A stretch of DNA of 64,000 nt from an uncultured Collinsella sp. (GCA_905197665.1 CAJJZP010000012.1:18703-82702); one strand, 5' to 3'. Counted from the stretch's first letter, positions 49,379 to 58,709 are shown. Numbers and translations: made by a program. Notes: a model not told the origin generated them from the letters alone.

Positions 49379-50383
49379 TTACTCAGCCGTTACGGTAATG
49401 TTCTCCCTGTGCTTGCGGATAACATCCCAGCTAAAATGCTCGACCAGCTGCTCGGCAGAGCGCGGCGTGGTGCCCGGCGCGATGCCCGTTTGCCCGGCGA
49501 GCCAGCCCAGCAGCGCTTCGGGCGTGCCAAAGCGGGCGCGGAGTTCGCCCAGGTCCAGATCGCGGTCTCGTTTGGAAAGGCGGCGGCCGTCCGGTGCCAT
49601 GAGCAGCGGAATATGTGCGTAGTGCGGCGTGGGCAGTCCCAACAGGTGCTGCAGATAGATCTGGCGCGGCGTGGACCCCAGCAGGTCGCATCCGCGCACG
49701 ACCTCGGTGACGCCCATGGCAGCGTCGTCGACCACCACGGCTAGCTGATAGGCAAACACGCCGTCGCTGCGGCGCACCAAAAAGTCGCCGCACTCGGTGG
49801 CGAGTGCTTCGCATTGGGCGCCGTACGTGCGATCCACAAATTCGATCACGTCGTCTGCGAGGTCGTCGACGGTGGGCACGCGCAGACGTGTGGCCGGGGC
49901 GCGCAGGGCGCTGCGGCGGGCCACCTCCTCGGCCGAAAGACTTCGGCAGGCGCCACGGTAGATGGGCGTGCCGTCGCTCGCGTGCGGTGCACTCGCGGCG
50001 TGGAGCTCGGCGCGTGTGCAAAAGCAGGGATAGGTGAGGCCGGCGTCTTTCAGCCGGCGCAAGGCGCTCTCGTACAGGTCTAGGCGGTCGTGCTGGTAGT
50101 AGGGGCCTTCGTCCCACTCCAGCCCCAGCCAGGCCAGGTCGTCAATCAATTGGGCGGCAAGTTCCGGGCGCTTGCAGCGATCGTCCAGGTCCTCAATGCG
50201 TAACACGATGCTGCCGCCCTGGCTGCGGGCCGAAAGCCATGCGCACAGGCAGCTGAACACGTTGCCCAGGTGCATGCGGCCCGAGGGCGACGGGGCGAAG
50301 CGCCCCACGACGGGCGCGGGAGCGGCCGGCGTCGTTGGCGCGTCGGCGGCGGTTGTTGCTATGTTGCGTGCGTTGATGTCCAT
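49379..50383 (-). CDS. gluQ: Glutamyl-Q tRNA(Asp) synthetase
   Basis: A 334-residue GluRS-like enzyme that attaches glutamate to the queuosine base of tRNA-Asp. The HIGH-type motif is SPSGRMHLGN and the KMSKS-type motif RRLSKRDRDLD. The zinc-site pattern, YPCFCTR and later YRGACR, is the GluQ hallmark. The C-terminal anticodon-binding domains of true GluRS are absent, as expected for GluQ. The ATG at 50383 was chosen because the longer frame adds ~38 residues without similarity to the family. An Ala/Pro-rich N-terminal tail of ~25 residues precedes VGRFAPSPSG. It converges with the phosphoesterase operon. Confidence 0.9.
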   Translation of the reverse strand: MDINARNIATTAADAPTTPAAPAPVVGRFAPSPSGRMHLGNVFSCLCAWLSARSQGGSIVLRIEDLDDRCKRPELAAQLIDDLAWLGLEWDEGPYYQHDRLDLYESALRRLKDAGLTYPCFCTRAELHAASAPHASDGTPIYRGACRSLSAEEVARRSALRAPATRLRVPTVDDLADDVIEFVDRTYGAQCEALATECGDFLVRRSDGVFAYQLAVVVDDAAMGVTEVVRGCDLLGSTPRQIYLQHLLGLPTPHYAHIPLLMAPDGRRLSKRDRDLDLGELRARFGTPEALLGWLAGQTGIAPGTTPRSAEQLVEHFSWDVIRKHRENITVTAE

Positions 50384-50520
50384 GCGGACGAGTATAGCGC
50401 GGGGCGTGGTGGGGGAGACGCTGCCGTGGCCTGCAAGTTGCTGAGGCCACACGTTGCGCGTGCCGGACCACCGGCTCGGCGCCTTAATCGTCGTCAATCA
50501 ATCTAGCCCTCAAACGACAG

Positions 50521-50554
50521 AAACCCCGGCAGCTCTTCGCAACTGCCGGGGTTT
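50521..50554. terminator. Hairpin, possible terminator
   Basis: AAACCCCGGCAG and CTGCCGGGGTTT form a perfect 12-bp stem. A and T tracts at the stem base would allow function on either strand, but no T run longer than three follows. No gene ends next to it, so it may be repeat-derived. Confidence 0.45.
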
Positions 50555-50742
50555 CCGCGGAAAAGGGGGACATGGTCCTCAAGCGGACGGCAAAGGGGCA
50601 AACCGTTTTCGCTCAACTGCTTTATGCCCCTCAACTGGCGGCTCAATCAGCGCATGCCGCGCCCACACAAAGCCGCTACACCTGTGATGGAGCTATGAAG
50701 TGGTATCTATTGCCGGAGCGGGCTATGCCAAGGAGTGTCCCA

Positions 50743-50792
50743 GATTGCCGGCAGATAAGGAACGTCCCCAGGTGCCGGCGGCGGGCGTGACT
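50743..50792. repeat. REP-like repeat, inverted copy
   Basis: Read on the minus strand it gives GCCGGCACCTGGGGACGTTC followed by GCCGGCAATCTGGGACACT, the same double unit as at 4290-4340. Confidence 0.5.
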
Positions 50793-50892
50793 TTTGTCCC
50801 GTTTTGACGCTCCGCTGACCTAGATGTTCGTCACATGAACTCGCAAACGTGGGACAATGACGCTACTGGTACCACAGACAAAGGATGTGCCT

Positions 50893-52839
50893 ATGAACGC
50901 CCCCGTTGCCCAGCCCTGTCGGCAGCGCCGCCTGTTTGCGCGGTTCGCTTCCGTCTGCGCACTCATCGCGCTTGCGTTGTTGCTGCTGCCTGCCGTCGCG
51001 CACGCCGACGGCTACTCCATGAGCCAAACCTATATCGGTGCCACGGTTGAGGCCGATGGCTCGCTGACCGTTGTCGAGGGACGCCAGTTCGATTTCGACG
51101 ATGACATTAACGGCGTGTATTGGGATATCAATACAGGCTCTAACCAGCAAGGCGGCTCGGTGGTCGTCAATGTGCTGAGCGTCGAGGAAGACGACACTGC
51201 GTTTAACAAGGTCGACAGCGCAAATAAAGGCGACGACGGCGTTTACACGGTGGAACAGTCCGACGACGGCGTAAAGATTAAGGTGTTCAGCCCTCACGAG
51301 AGCGGCGACAGCGCAATCTACTACGTGAGTTATTCCATGACCGGTGCGGTTATGAACTGGGCCGATACCGCCGAGCTCTACTGGAAATTCGTCGGCGACG
51401 GCTGGTCGGCGGACTCCGATGACGTCGAGATGGAAGTCTACTTTGCAAATGCCGCTGCCGGGACGGCTGCCGTCAAGGGCGATAACTTCCGCGCATGGGG
51501 CCACGGCCCGCTGACGGGCGACGTGTCGCTCGATGCGGACGAGCCCATGGTCACCTATACCATTCCCTGCGTGCATGAGGGCGAATTCGCCGAGGCACGC
51601 ATCGCCTTCCCCAGCGACTGGGTGCCGCAGCTTGCCGTCTCGGGCGAAAAGCGCATGTCGACGATTCTGAGCGAAGAGAAGGAATGGGCCGACGAGGCCA
51701 ACGCTCGCCGTGAGCACGCGCGTGCGGTTGCCGGCGCGATTGCCGTGGTGTGTGTTGTCGTGGCGGTTGCCTATACCGGTGTGATCGTGATGCTTAAGCT
51801 GCGCAGGCCCAAACCCAAGCCGCTCTTTCAGGACGAGTACTTCCGCGATGGGCCCTCGGCCGACCATCCCGCGGTGCTTGCAGCTCTCATGAGCTGGAAC
51901 GACGTGCCCGATCAGGCATATATCGCCACGCTTATGAAGCTCACCGACGACCGCGTGATCAAGCTGGAAGAAGCGACCGAGACCAAGAAGAAGGGTCTGC
52001 TCCGTCGCGAAAAAGAGGAGCAGACGTATCGCATCACAGTGACCGACGAGGCCTGGAAGGCTGCCAAGAAGGACGGCATCGATCGCGATGTGCTCAAGGT
52101 CTTCTTCGCCGGCGTTAAGCCCGATAAAGACGGCGTCCGTTCACGCACGTTTAGCGAGCTGGAGGAGTATGCCAGCGAGCGTACTGAATCTGTTGGCAAC
52201 AAGCTCGAGGACTATCAAAGCACGGTTAAGGGCAAGCTGGAGACGCGCGAGCTTATCGCCTCGGACGGCACCATCGCCCTGGTTGCCGGCTTGGTTCTCG
52301 GCATCATCATCGTCTTTGGCATTCTGGGCTCTCTGATCTATACCGACTTTGCGGACGCCAACGTCGGTGCCGCTATGATCTCGATCCCCGTCACGATCGT
52401 GGGCTTTGTCCTGAGCTGCACCTTCCGCCGCTACACGCCGGAGGGCGCCGAGGTGGCGGCTCGCTGCAAGGCGCTCAAGCATTGGCTCGAGGACTTTACG
52501 CGTCTGAAGGAGGCCGTCCCCAGCGACCTGATCTTGTGGAACAAGTTGCTGGTGATGGGCGTTGCCCTGGGCGTTTCGAAAGAAGTGCTGCGACAGCTGG
52601 CCGAAGCCGTGCCTGCGGACCTGCGCAACAGTGACGATTTCTACGACAACTACCCCTGCTACTGGTGGTATTACCATCACTACGGCAACGAGTCCCCGCT
52701 CGATTCGTTCAACGATGTGTACCACGAGACCATCCGCGAGCTGGCTTCGAGTTCCGATAGCTCGAGCAGCGGCAGCGGTGGCGGCTTTTCCGGTGGCGGC
52801 GGTGGCGGCGTCGGCGGAGGCGGCGGCGGAACGTTCTAG
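50893..52839 (+). CDS. DUF2207-type predicted membrane protein
   Basis: A 648-residue protein. A signal peptide (FARFASVCALIALALLLLPAVAHAD) leads into an external beta-rich domain with DGSLTVVEGRQFDFDDDINGVYW, typical of DUF2207. A membrane helix follows near residue 285 (AGAIAVVCVVVAVAYTGVIVML), a cytoplasmic region of ~170 residues, two more helices (IALVAGLVLGIIIVFGILGSL and AAMISIPVTIVGFVLSCTF), and a C-terminal tail ending in a Ser/Gly-rich stretch (SGGGFSGGGGGG). Function is unknown; the family is widespread in Gram-positive bacteria. AAAGGA lies before the ATG at 50893. The gene stands alone. Confidence 0.9.
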   Translation: MNAPVAQPCRQRRLFARFASVCALIALALLLLPAVAHADGYSMSQTYIGATVEADGSLTVVEGRQFDFDDDINGVYWDINTGSNQQGGSVVVNVLSVEEDDTAFNKVDSANKGDDGVYTVEQSDDGVKIKVFSPHESGDSAIYYVSYSMTGAVMNWADTAELYWKFVGDGWSADSDDVEMEVYFANAAAGTAAVKGDNFRAWGHGPLTGDVSLDADEPMVTYTIPCVHEGEFAEARIAFPSDWVPQLAVSGEKRMSTILSEEKEWADEANARREHARAVAGAIAVVCVVVAVAYTGVIVMLKLRRPKPKPLFQDEYFRDGPSADHPAVLAALMSWNDVPDQAYIATLMKLTDDRVIKLEEATETKKKGLLRREKEEQTYRITVTDEAWKAAKKDGIDRDVLKVFFAGVKPDKDGVRSRTFSELEEYASERTESVGNKLEDYQSTVKGKLETRELIASDGTIALVAGLVLGIIIVFGILGSLIYTDFADANVGAAMISIPVTIVGFVLSCTFRRYTPEGAEVAARCKALKHWLEDFTRLKEAVPSDLILWNKLLVMGVALGVSKEVLRQLAEAVPADLRNSDDFYDNYPCYWWYYHHYGNESPLDSFNDVYHETIRELASSSDSSSSGSGGGFSGGGGGGVGGGGGGTF

Positions 52840-52954
52840 CGAGCGCTTGCTTTGGGGTGGATCTTTCTGGGCGGTTGCCAGGGAAGATTCATCCCATTTT
52901 TGTGCATCGAAACGGGCCAAACTTTCCGCTGAGGACCTTCGCGCAAGGGGCAGT

Positions 52955-53180
52955 GGACAAAAAATGCCAAATATGAGTACTGTTGCTGCGCTGGTCACAT
53001 ATGTTTGCACATAATAATGGGCTCCTAATGAGAGTATTTCTCGTTAGGAGCCCATTTCATTGAACATTTGGGGAGCTACGTCAGCTCATGCAGCTGGTCG
53101 TCATGCCTACAAGCATCAAAAATGTCCCAAATCGCTGCTACTAAAAAGGTAACAGTACTCATATTTGATGTTTTTTGACC
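52955..53180. repeat. 226-bp inverted-repeat element, family C
   Basis: The ends are imperfect inverted repeats of ~32 bp: CAAATATGAGTACTGTT on the left and AACAGTACTCATATTTG on the right match exactly. In the centre, AATGGGCTCCTAATGAGA and TCTCGTTAGGAGCCCATT form a further 18-bp stem (53015-53056). No coding frame is supported. A mobile MITE-like element is likely. A separate TTGGGGACAGACTTAAATGA motif follows at 53212. Confidence 0.7.
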
Positions 53181-53250
53181 AGGGCTATCTACAAACCCCC
53201 TAGGCCACTCATTGGGGACAGACTTAAATGACTAGGTGTGGCTGCCTGGG

Positions 53251-53892
53251 CTAGGCTGTTAGGTCGAGTTCGTAGAGGAAGCTTTCGCGCGGCATGTCGT
53301 GACGGCGCTCTTCGCGGTTGGCGCGGTGCGTGGCCGTGCGCTTAAAGCCGTGCAACTCGTAGAACTTCCACGAGCAGTTGGAGTCGGTGTACAGGTGCGC
53401 CCTTGTCGCCCCGCGCGAGGACAGGTACGAGACCGCAGCATCGAGCAAAACCGAGCCAACGCCCAGGCCGTGGACATCGGGATCGACGGCGAGCAGCGTG
53501 ACTTCGTTGTCGTGCGGCAACGGGCTGCTCTCGAGCAGGCGGTTGTTGGTTCGGATGGTTGCACGCACAAACGAGAGATACTCGGCGCAGGCATCAGGCT
53601 CCAGTTCACGCATCTGCGATAGCAGCGCGCGTTCGGTATCCATCCAATGTTCCTTAACGGTGGCGCCGGAGCTCTGTCCCGCACGCGCGAGCGAAATGCC
53701 ACGCGCCTGACCGTCGATTACGGCAACCTGCGAAAACGTCGATGACGAAAGGCAATAGGCGAGGTCGCACGCGGCCTCGAGGCGGTTGTACTCATCGTTA
53801 TCCGAATTGTTATGCCAAAGCTGCTGCAGAATCAGCGCGATGGCGTCGAAGTCTTCGGTATCAAACGGTCGGTAGAGAACCCGCGAGACCAT
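53251..53892 (-). CDS. GNAT-family N-acetyltransferase
   Basis: A 213-residue acetyltransferase. The acetyl-CoA-binding core is LLAVDPDVHGLGVGSVLLDAAVSYLSSRG (motif A, about residues 130-160), followed by HLYTDSNCSWKFYELHGFKRT (motif B). The N-terminal part (DFDAIALILQQLWHNN) gives the substrate side. The substrate is unknown. AAAGAGG precedes the ATG. It is divergent from purH and stands alone. Confidence 0.88.
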   Translation of the reverse strand: MVSRVLYRPFDTEDFDAIALILQQLWHNNSDNDEYNRLEAACDLAYCLSSSTFSQVAVIDGQARGISLARAGQSSGATVKEHWMDTERALLSQMRELEPDACAEYLSFVRATIRTNNRLLESSPLPHDNEVTLLAVDPDVHGLGVGSVLLDAAVSYLSSRGATRAHLYTDSNCSWKFYELHGFKRTATHRANREERRHDMPRESFLYELDLTA

Positions 53893-54168
53893 GGTGCCTC
53901 TTTCTTTTGCGGATGCATATCGAGCACAGTTCTACCACGCCATTGGCATCTAATTATGGTGCCCCTGTGTTCCATGAACTCACCGTGCCCGGTGCCGTGC
54001 CCATCCCCCCGCTCGCAAACTTTTTCTGCACAGCCGTGCGTTGCGGGATGCAACGTCGCGCTCGATGCGCTACATTGAATCAGTATTTTCAATGCCGCTG
54101 CGCGAGCGCTGCAGATCGACGTATCACCGACTCACAGAGCACGGCGGCGTACCAGACAGGAGGACTGC
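53893..54168. other. Divergent intergenic region before purH
   Basis: 276 bp between the acetyltransferase and purH. I see no riboswitch fold and no convincing promoter boxes. It is moderately GC-rich and has no conserved frame. Confidence 0.4.
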
Positions 54169-55776
54169 ATGGGATCTGATGTGAAGATCGCACGCGCGTT
54201 GATCTCGGTTACCGATAAGACGGGTGTCGTCGATTTCGCACGGACGCTGGTTGATGACTTTGGCGTCGAGATCATCTCTACGGGCGGCACGGCTCGTGCC
54301 ATCGAGGACGCGGGCGTTCCCGTAACCCCCATCGAGGAGTTCACGGGCTATCCCGAGATGATGGACGGCCGCGTTAAGACCCTACACCCCAAGGTTCACG
54401 GCGCGCTGCTGGCCCGCCGCGATTCCGAGCAGCACATGCAGGAGGCCGCCCAGCACGGCATTAAGCTGATCGACCTGGTCGTCGTCAACCTGTACGAGTT
54501 CGAGAAGACCGTCGCCAACCCCGAGGTCACCTTTGCGGATGCCATCGAGCACATCGACATCGGTGGTCCCTCCATGCTGCGCTCTGCCGCCAAGAACGCC
54601 GCGAGCGTTACCGTCATCTCCGACCCGGCCGACTATGATGCCGTCCTGGCCGAGATGCGCGAGACCGGTGGCTGCACCACGCTTTCCACCCGTCGCCGCC
54701 TGCAGGTGAAGGTCTACCAGACTACCGCCGCCTACGACACGGCTATCTCCCGTTGGCTTGCCGCTCAGGCAAGCGACGTGGCGGACACCTCTGCCAAGCT
54801 CGAGATCTCGCTGGAGAAGGTCGACGACCTGCGCTATGGTGAGAATCCTCAGCAAAAGGCTACGGTCTACCGCTTTGCCGAGGGCTGCGAGAACACCGCG
54901 AGCTCTCAGTTCCCGCTTGTGGGCTCCGAGCAGATCCAGGGCAAGCCGCTCAGCTACAACAACTATCTGGACGCCGATGCCGCCTGGAACCTGGTCCGCG
55001 AGTTCGACGAGCCGGCCTGCGTGATCCTCAAGCATCAGAACCCCTGCGGTTCCGCCGTTGCCGAGGACATCACGGCCGCCTACGACCGCGCTTTCGCCTG
55101 CGATCCCAAGAGCGCCTTCGGCGGCATCATCGCCTGCAACCGCGAGGTTCCCTTTGAGCTGGTTGAGCACTTCGCCGACCAGAACAAGCAGTTCGTCGAG
55201 GTCATCATCGCCCCGAGCTACACCGATGAGGCGCTCGAGCGCATGGTCAAGCGCCCCAACCTGCGCGTGCTGGCTACCGGCGGCGTGGACCACGGTGCCC
55301 AGGTGGAGCTGCGCTCCATCGACGGCGGCATGCTGGTGCAGGAGGTCGACCACGTGACCGAGGATCCCGCGACCTTTACGTTCCCCACCGATCGCAAGCC
55401 CACCGACGCTGAGATGGCCGAGCTCGAGTTTGCCTGGAAGGTCTGCAAGGGCGTCAAGTCCAACGCCATCCTGGTCTCCAAGGGCAAGGCCGGCATTGGC
55501 ATGGGCCCCGGTCAGCCCAACCGCGTTGACTCTGCGCTGCTTGCCTGCGAGCGCGCCGAGGACTTCTGCGAGCGCGAGGGCGTGGAGAAGGGCGGCTTTG
55601 CCTGCGCAAGCGACGCGTTCTTCCCGTTCCGCGACAACGTCGACGTGCTTGCCGCACACGGCGTGACCTGCATCATCCAGCCCGGCGGCTCCAAGCGCGA
55701 TGACGAGAGCATCCAGGCCTGCAACGAGCACAATATTGCGATGGTTTTCACGGGTGCGCGCCACTTCCGCCATTAA
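54169..55776 (+). CDS. purH: Bifunctional AICAR formyltransferase / IMP cyclohydrolase
   Basis: A 535-residue enzyme for the last two steps of IMP synthesis. The N-terminal cyclohydrolase domain (MGS-like) begins KIARALISVTDKTGVVDFA and contains TGGTARAIEDAGVPV and DGRVKTLHPKVHGALLARR. The C-terminal transformylase domain has LRYGENPQQKA, LSYNNYLDADAAW, KHQNPCGSAV and the conserved DAFFPFRDNVDV and QPGGSKRDDESI. CAGGAGG gives a strong ribosome site. Length and motifs are complete. The gene stands alone here, without other pur genes next to it. Confidence 0.97.
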   Translation: MGSDVKIARALISVTDKTGVVDFARTLVDDFGVEIISTGGTARAIEDAGVPVTPIEEFTGYPEMMDGRVKTLHPKVHGALLARRDSEQHMQEAAQHGIKLIDLVVVNLYEFEKTVANPEVTFADAIEHIDIGGPSMLRSAAKNAASVTVISDPADYDAVLAEMRETGGCTTLSTRRRLQVKVYQTTAAYDTAISRWLAAQASDVADTSAKLEISLEKVDDLRYGENPQQKATVYRFAEGCENTASSQFPLVGSEQIQGKPLSYNNYLDADAAWNLVREFDEPACVILKHQNPCGSAVAEDITAAYDRAFACDPKSAFGGIIACNREVPFELVEHFADQNKQFVEVIIAPSYTDEALERMVKRPNLRVLATGGVDHGAQVELRSIDGGMLVQEVDHVTEDPATFTFPTDRKPTDAEMAELEFAWKVCKGVKSNAILVSKGKAGIGMGPGQPNRVDSALLACERAEDFCEREGVEKGGFACASDAFFPFRDNVDVLAAHGVTCIIQPGGSKRDDESIQACNEHNIAMVFTGARHFRH

Positions 55777-55797
55777 GTAGGGAGGTGGCGCTGCGGC

Positions 55798-55890
55798 TTG
55801 CCCAACCACCGCACCTTGCCGCTCATTCGTCGCCCGCGTACCCAAGTACGCGTCGCTCCTCTTTCACGGCAATCTGCGGCACCTGGGCAA
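55798..55890. repeat. Long imperfect hairpin after purH
   Basis: TTGCCCA at the left pairs with TGGGCAA at the right; inner parts CCGCA/TGCGG and TTGCCG/CGGCAA also pair, and GCGTAC-CCAA-GTACGC forms a tip. No T tract follows. Similar long hairpins follow other genes at 58776 and 63685. Confidence 0.55.
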
Positions 55891-55974
55891 CCCTCGCCGA
55901 CCTGTTAGGTTGACTGGGGAGGATGGGATGTTATCTCGTCCCTTGGACCGCCTCGCTTCTAAAATTATCTCTGC

Positions 55975-56010
55975 AAAAGACGGCCGCTCCGTTTGGAGGG
56001 CCGTCTTTTT
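55975..56010 (+). terminator. Rho-independent terminator before the 235-residue gene
   Basis: AAAAGACGGCC and GGCCGTCTTTTT form a stem followed by T residues. It lies about 200 bp after purH and would end its transcript. Confidence 0.85.
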
Positions 56011-56050
56011 GGTATAAGAGGACGGAATGACTAACACGAAAGGTATGACC

Positions 56051-56758
56051 ATGCCCCAGATTGATGATGCAGAGCTGTTTGGCAATGCCGAGGACCAGCG
56101 TGCGTACGAGGACTTTTGCGCCAATCAGGAGGCGGTCGAGAAGTTTACGCTCGACAAGCCCGCGCTTATCTGCCGTTGGCGCATGTCCAACAAAAAGGTG
56201 CCCATGCTCAACCGTCACATTCGCGCGCTGTCCGAGCGCTTGGTGCAGGGCGAGCCGCTTGCCCATAACATGCTCAGCTGGGCCAAGCAGCACGTTGAGT
56301 GGTCGCTTGCCGAGGGCGATTACACCGCGCACGACGGCGTGCTCATGCTGGTGATCGACGTTAACGGCAATGCCGCCATGACGGTGGGTGAGTACGAGCC
56401 GCTGGCCGATACTTCGGCCAAGGCGCTGCGTGCCCGCTCCGCCGAGGCCCGCTCCGAGGCCGACGAAACCGGCGTGGCGCCCGAGCTGCTCGCTGCCGTC
56501 AACAACGGCGAGCTGGCCTTTGTGGCGCCGGCGGACGAGTGCCTGTGTGGCACGGCGACGCTCATAGAGCAGCTGGCCCAGACCAAGGGCATCCCGGTCA
56601 CGCGCGTAGACATTCCCGCACAGCTCAAGGGCGCCTTGTTCCTGGTAAGCGACGAGCACGGCGTGGTGCCTGCCTCCGATGCCGATGCCGTCGAGTCGGA
56701 CGCCGCCACGGTCGCCTTCTTCGCCGATGGCTACGAAAAGCTCCGCGCCCGCCGCTAA
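56051..56758 (+). CDS. Conserved protein of unknown function
   Basis: A 235-residue soluble protein. The first ~100 residues are helical (DAELFGNAEDQRAYEDFCAN); the rest has alternating strands and helices without a motif I recognise. The ATG at 56051 was taken because GAAAGG lies 8 bases upstream; ATG 56027 and 56045 are in frame too. Codon use matches core genes. The two-component genes follow about 180 bp downstream on the same strand, but a common transcript is not evident. Confidence 0.65.
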   Translation: MPQIDDAELFGNAEDQRAYEDFCANQEAVEKFTLDKPALICRWRMSNKKVPMLNRHIRALSERLVQGEPLAHNMLSWAKQHVEWSLAEGDYTAHDGVLMLVIDVNGNAAMTVGEYEPLADTSAKALRARSAEARSEADETGVAPELLAAVNNGELAFVAPADECLCGTATLIEQLAQTKGIPVTRVDIPAQLKGALFLVSDEHGVVPASDADAVESDAATVAFFADGYEKLRARR

Positions 56759-56935
56759 ATGATTTTTCTGGGACGGGGATTTTATAATCATTTGATCCCC
56801 GCGCCCGCTGCGAGCGAGGGCGAGCCGAACGCTTTCGTTCGCGAACAGTTCTGTCACCTTAATGCCGCGCGAGGCGTGCACCGGCGACTTCGCGGCAATA
56901 ATGGCTGTAAGACAACCAAGAGGGGAGCGGAATCC

Positions 56936-57607
56936 ATGGCGCTGATCTATATCGTTGAGGACGACGAGCCCATTCGTCGCGAGCTTGCCGACATCCTTGC
57001 TCGTGCCGGTTTTGAGGTCGAGGCCTGCGAATCGTTCGAGCACGTCTCGCGCGATATTCTCGCCGCCGCGCCCGACCTAGTGCTGCTCGACCTCACGCTT
57101 CCCGTCAAAGACGGCCAGCATATCTGCCACGAAGTCCGCCGCGAATCTGAGGTCCCCATCATCGTCCTCACGTCGCGCACGACCGAGATCGACGAGGTCA
57201 TGGCCATGACGCTCGGCGCGGACGACTTTGTCCCCAAGCCATACAGCGCCCGCGTGCTCGTGGCGCGCATCAACGCACTGCTGCGTCGCACCGCGGCGGC
57301 AGGCGAGCGCAGCACGCTCGTCCACAAGGGATTGGAGCTCGACCTCGCCCGCTCCATGGTCACCAACACGCAAACCGGCACTAGCACCGAGCTCACCAAA
57401 AACGAGCTGCGTATCCTCTCGCTGCTTCTGAGCCGCGCGGGCAAGATTGTCTCGCGCTCGGCCATCATGCAGGACCTGTGGGACTCCGATGCTTTCGTGG
57501 ACGACAACACGCTTACCGTCAACATCAACCGCCTGCGCACCACGCTCGAAAAAATCGGCATCAAGGGGTATTTGACGACGCACCGCGGTCAGGGCTATTC
57601 GGTCTAG
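56936..57607 (+). CDS. OmpR-family response regulator, BceR-like
   Basis: A 223-residue regulator. The receiver has VEDDEPIRREL, the phospho-acceptor Asp52 in LVLLDLTLP, and FVPKPYSARVL with the conserved Lys. The C-terminal winged helix contains LTKNELRILSLLLSRAGKIVSR and TTHRGQGYSV. AGGGGAG lies before the ATG at 56936; longer starts would run through unrelated sequence. The kinase gene follows after 9 bp. Together with that short-loop kinase it resembles BceRS pairs, which respond to peptide antibiotics, but no BceAB-type transporter is adjacent. Confidence 0.9.
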   Translation: MALIYIVEDDEPIRRELADILARAGFEVEACESFEHVSRDILAAAPDLVLLDLTLPVKDGQHICHEVRRESEVPIIVLTSRTTEIDEVMAMTLGADDFVPKPYSARVLVARINALLRRTAAAGERSTLVHKGLELDLARSMVTNTQTGTSTELTKNELRILSLLLSRAGKIVSRSAIMQDLWDSDAFVDDNTLTVNINRLRTTLEKIGIKGYLTTHRGQGYSV

Positions 57608-57616
57608 GGGCCGGTC

Positions 57617-58660
57617 ATGTCGTTTGCCAAGTTTTTTAAAGATGCGCTGCTTCCCGTCGCCGTGTGGACCTGCGGTGTGCTGCTGAGCTGCTTTGTGCTG
57701 ACGGTCGCCGGAGCTCCGGCATCTATCGTGGTCGTGGCGGTCGGTGTGTCCTTTATCTTTGGCATGCTCGGCATCGTGATCGAGTATGCGCGCCGTCGCC
57801 GCTTCCTACATCAGCTGGAGCGGGCGTCCGAGGAACTGGAGAGCCCCGCATGGGTGCAAGAGATGGTGCAGTGCCCGACGTATGCCGAAGGCGAGCTCGA
57901 GTACGAGGTCTTGCGCCGCGTGGGCAAGGCGGCTTGCGACGAGGTGGCGGAAGGTCGTCGTCAGACCGATGACTACCGCGACTATATCGAAAGCTGGGTC
58001 CACGAGGCCAAACTGCCCCTGGCTGCAGCCCATCTGATTTTGGAAAACCTGGACGGCAGCGAAGACGACCTGTCGCGCGTGGACGATTTGGGCCGCGAGC
58101 TGGCTCGCGTGGAGCGCTATATCGACCAGGCGCTGTACTACGCGCGCTCGGAAGTCGTGGAGCGCGACTACCTGATTCGCCGCTGGGATCTCAAGACCTT
58201 GGTGACGGGTGCGATTAAAGCCAACGCGCGCGAGCTCATCGCGGCACACGTGGCGCCGGTGTGCGAGAACCTCGACTTTGAGGTCTTTACCGACGAGAAG
58301 TGGCTCGAGTTTATCCTGGGCCAGCTCATTCAGAACAGCATTAAATATGCGCGTGAGGACGGCGCAAAGATCGAGTTTTCGGGTGCGTTGCTGGACGAGG
58401 GTCTGGCAAGCGAGCGTATCGAACTCACCGTCGCGGACAACGGCTGCGGCGTGAGCGCGGCCGACCTGCCCCGCGTGTTCGAGAAGGGTTTTACCGGCGA
58501 CAACGGCCGCACCACCAAGCGCGCAACGGGCATCGGCCTCTACCTGGTGGCGCGCCTGTGCTCCAAGATGGGCATCGACGTTACCGCAGCCTCCGACCCC
58601 GGCGAAGGCTTTGTCGTAACATTCGCCTTCTCGACGAATAAGTTCCAATATTTCGAGTAG
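57617..58660 (+). CDS. Intramembrane-sensing histidine kinase, BceS-like
   Basis: A 347-residue kinase. Two membrane helices (around residues 12-30 and 35-55) are separated by only a few residues, the mark of intramembrane-sensing kinases. The His box is YIESWVHEAKLPLAAAHLIL, as in BceS-type kinases (WVHEIKTP-like). The ATPase domain has LIQNSIKYAR, VADNGCGVSAADLPRVFEKGF and TGIGLYLVARLCSKMG. It starts 9 bp after the regulator and ends before a terminator. Such kinases usually sense via an ABC transporter, so the partner is probably encoded elsewhere. Confidence 0.9.
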   Translation: MSFAKFFKDALLPVAVWTCGVLLSCFVLTVAGAPASIVVVAVGVSFIFGMLGIVIEYARRRRFLHQLERASEELESPAWVQEMVQCPTYAEGELEYEVLRRVGKAACDEVAEGRRQTDDYRDYIESWVHEAKLPLAAAHLILENLDGSEDDLSRVDDLGRELARVERYIDQALYYARSEVVERDYLIRRWDLKTLVTGAIKANARELIAAHVAPVCENLDFEVFTDEKWLEFILGQLIQNSIKYAREDGAKIEFSGALLDEGLASERIELTVADNGCGVSAADLPRVFEKGFTGDNGRTTKRATGIGLYLVARLCSKMGIDVTAASDPGEGFVVTFAFSTNKFQYFE

Positions 58661-58709
58661 CGCACACGGCAGACGTCCGCCCAAACAAAAACGTGCAGCC
58701 CAAACAAAA

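Larger units (their letters stand above)
50384..50892. other. Intergenic region with terminator and REP-like repeat
   Basis: About 500 bp between divergent gluQ and the DUF2207 gene. It contains a strong hairpin (50521-50554) and an inverted REP-like double unit (50743-50792). Short frames across it lack conserved features and look like repeat-derived sequence. The gluQ promoter must lie near 50390-50480 but I cannot point to it. Confidence 0.5.

Noticed and set aside
54382..55845. Long minus-strand open frame (487 codons) opposite purH
   Set aside because: It mirrors the coding frame of purH and arises from high GC at third codon positions; it has no ribosome site or family motif.
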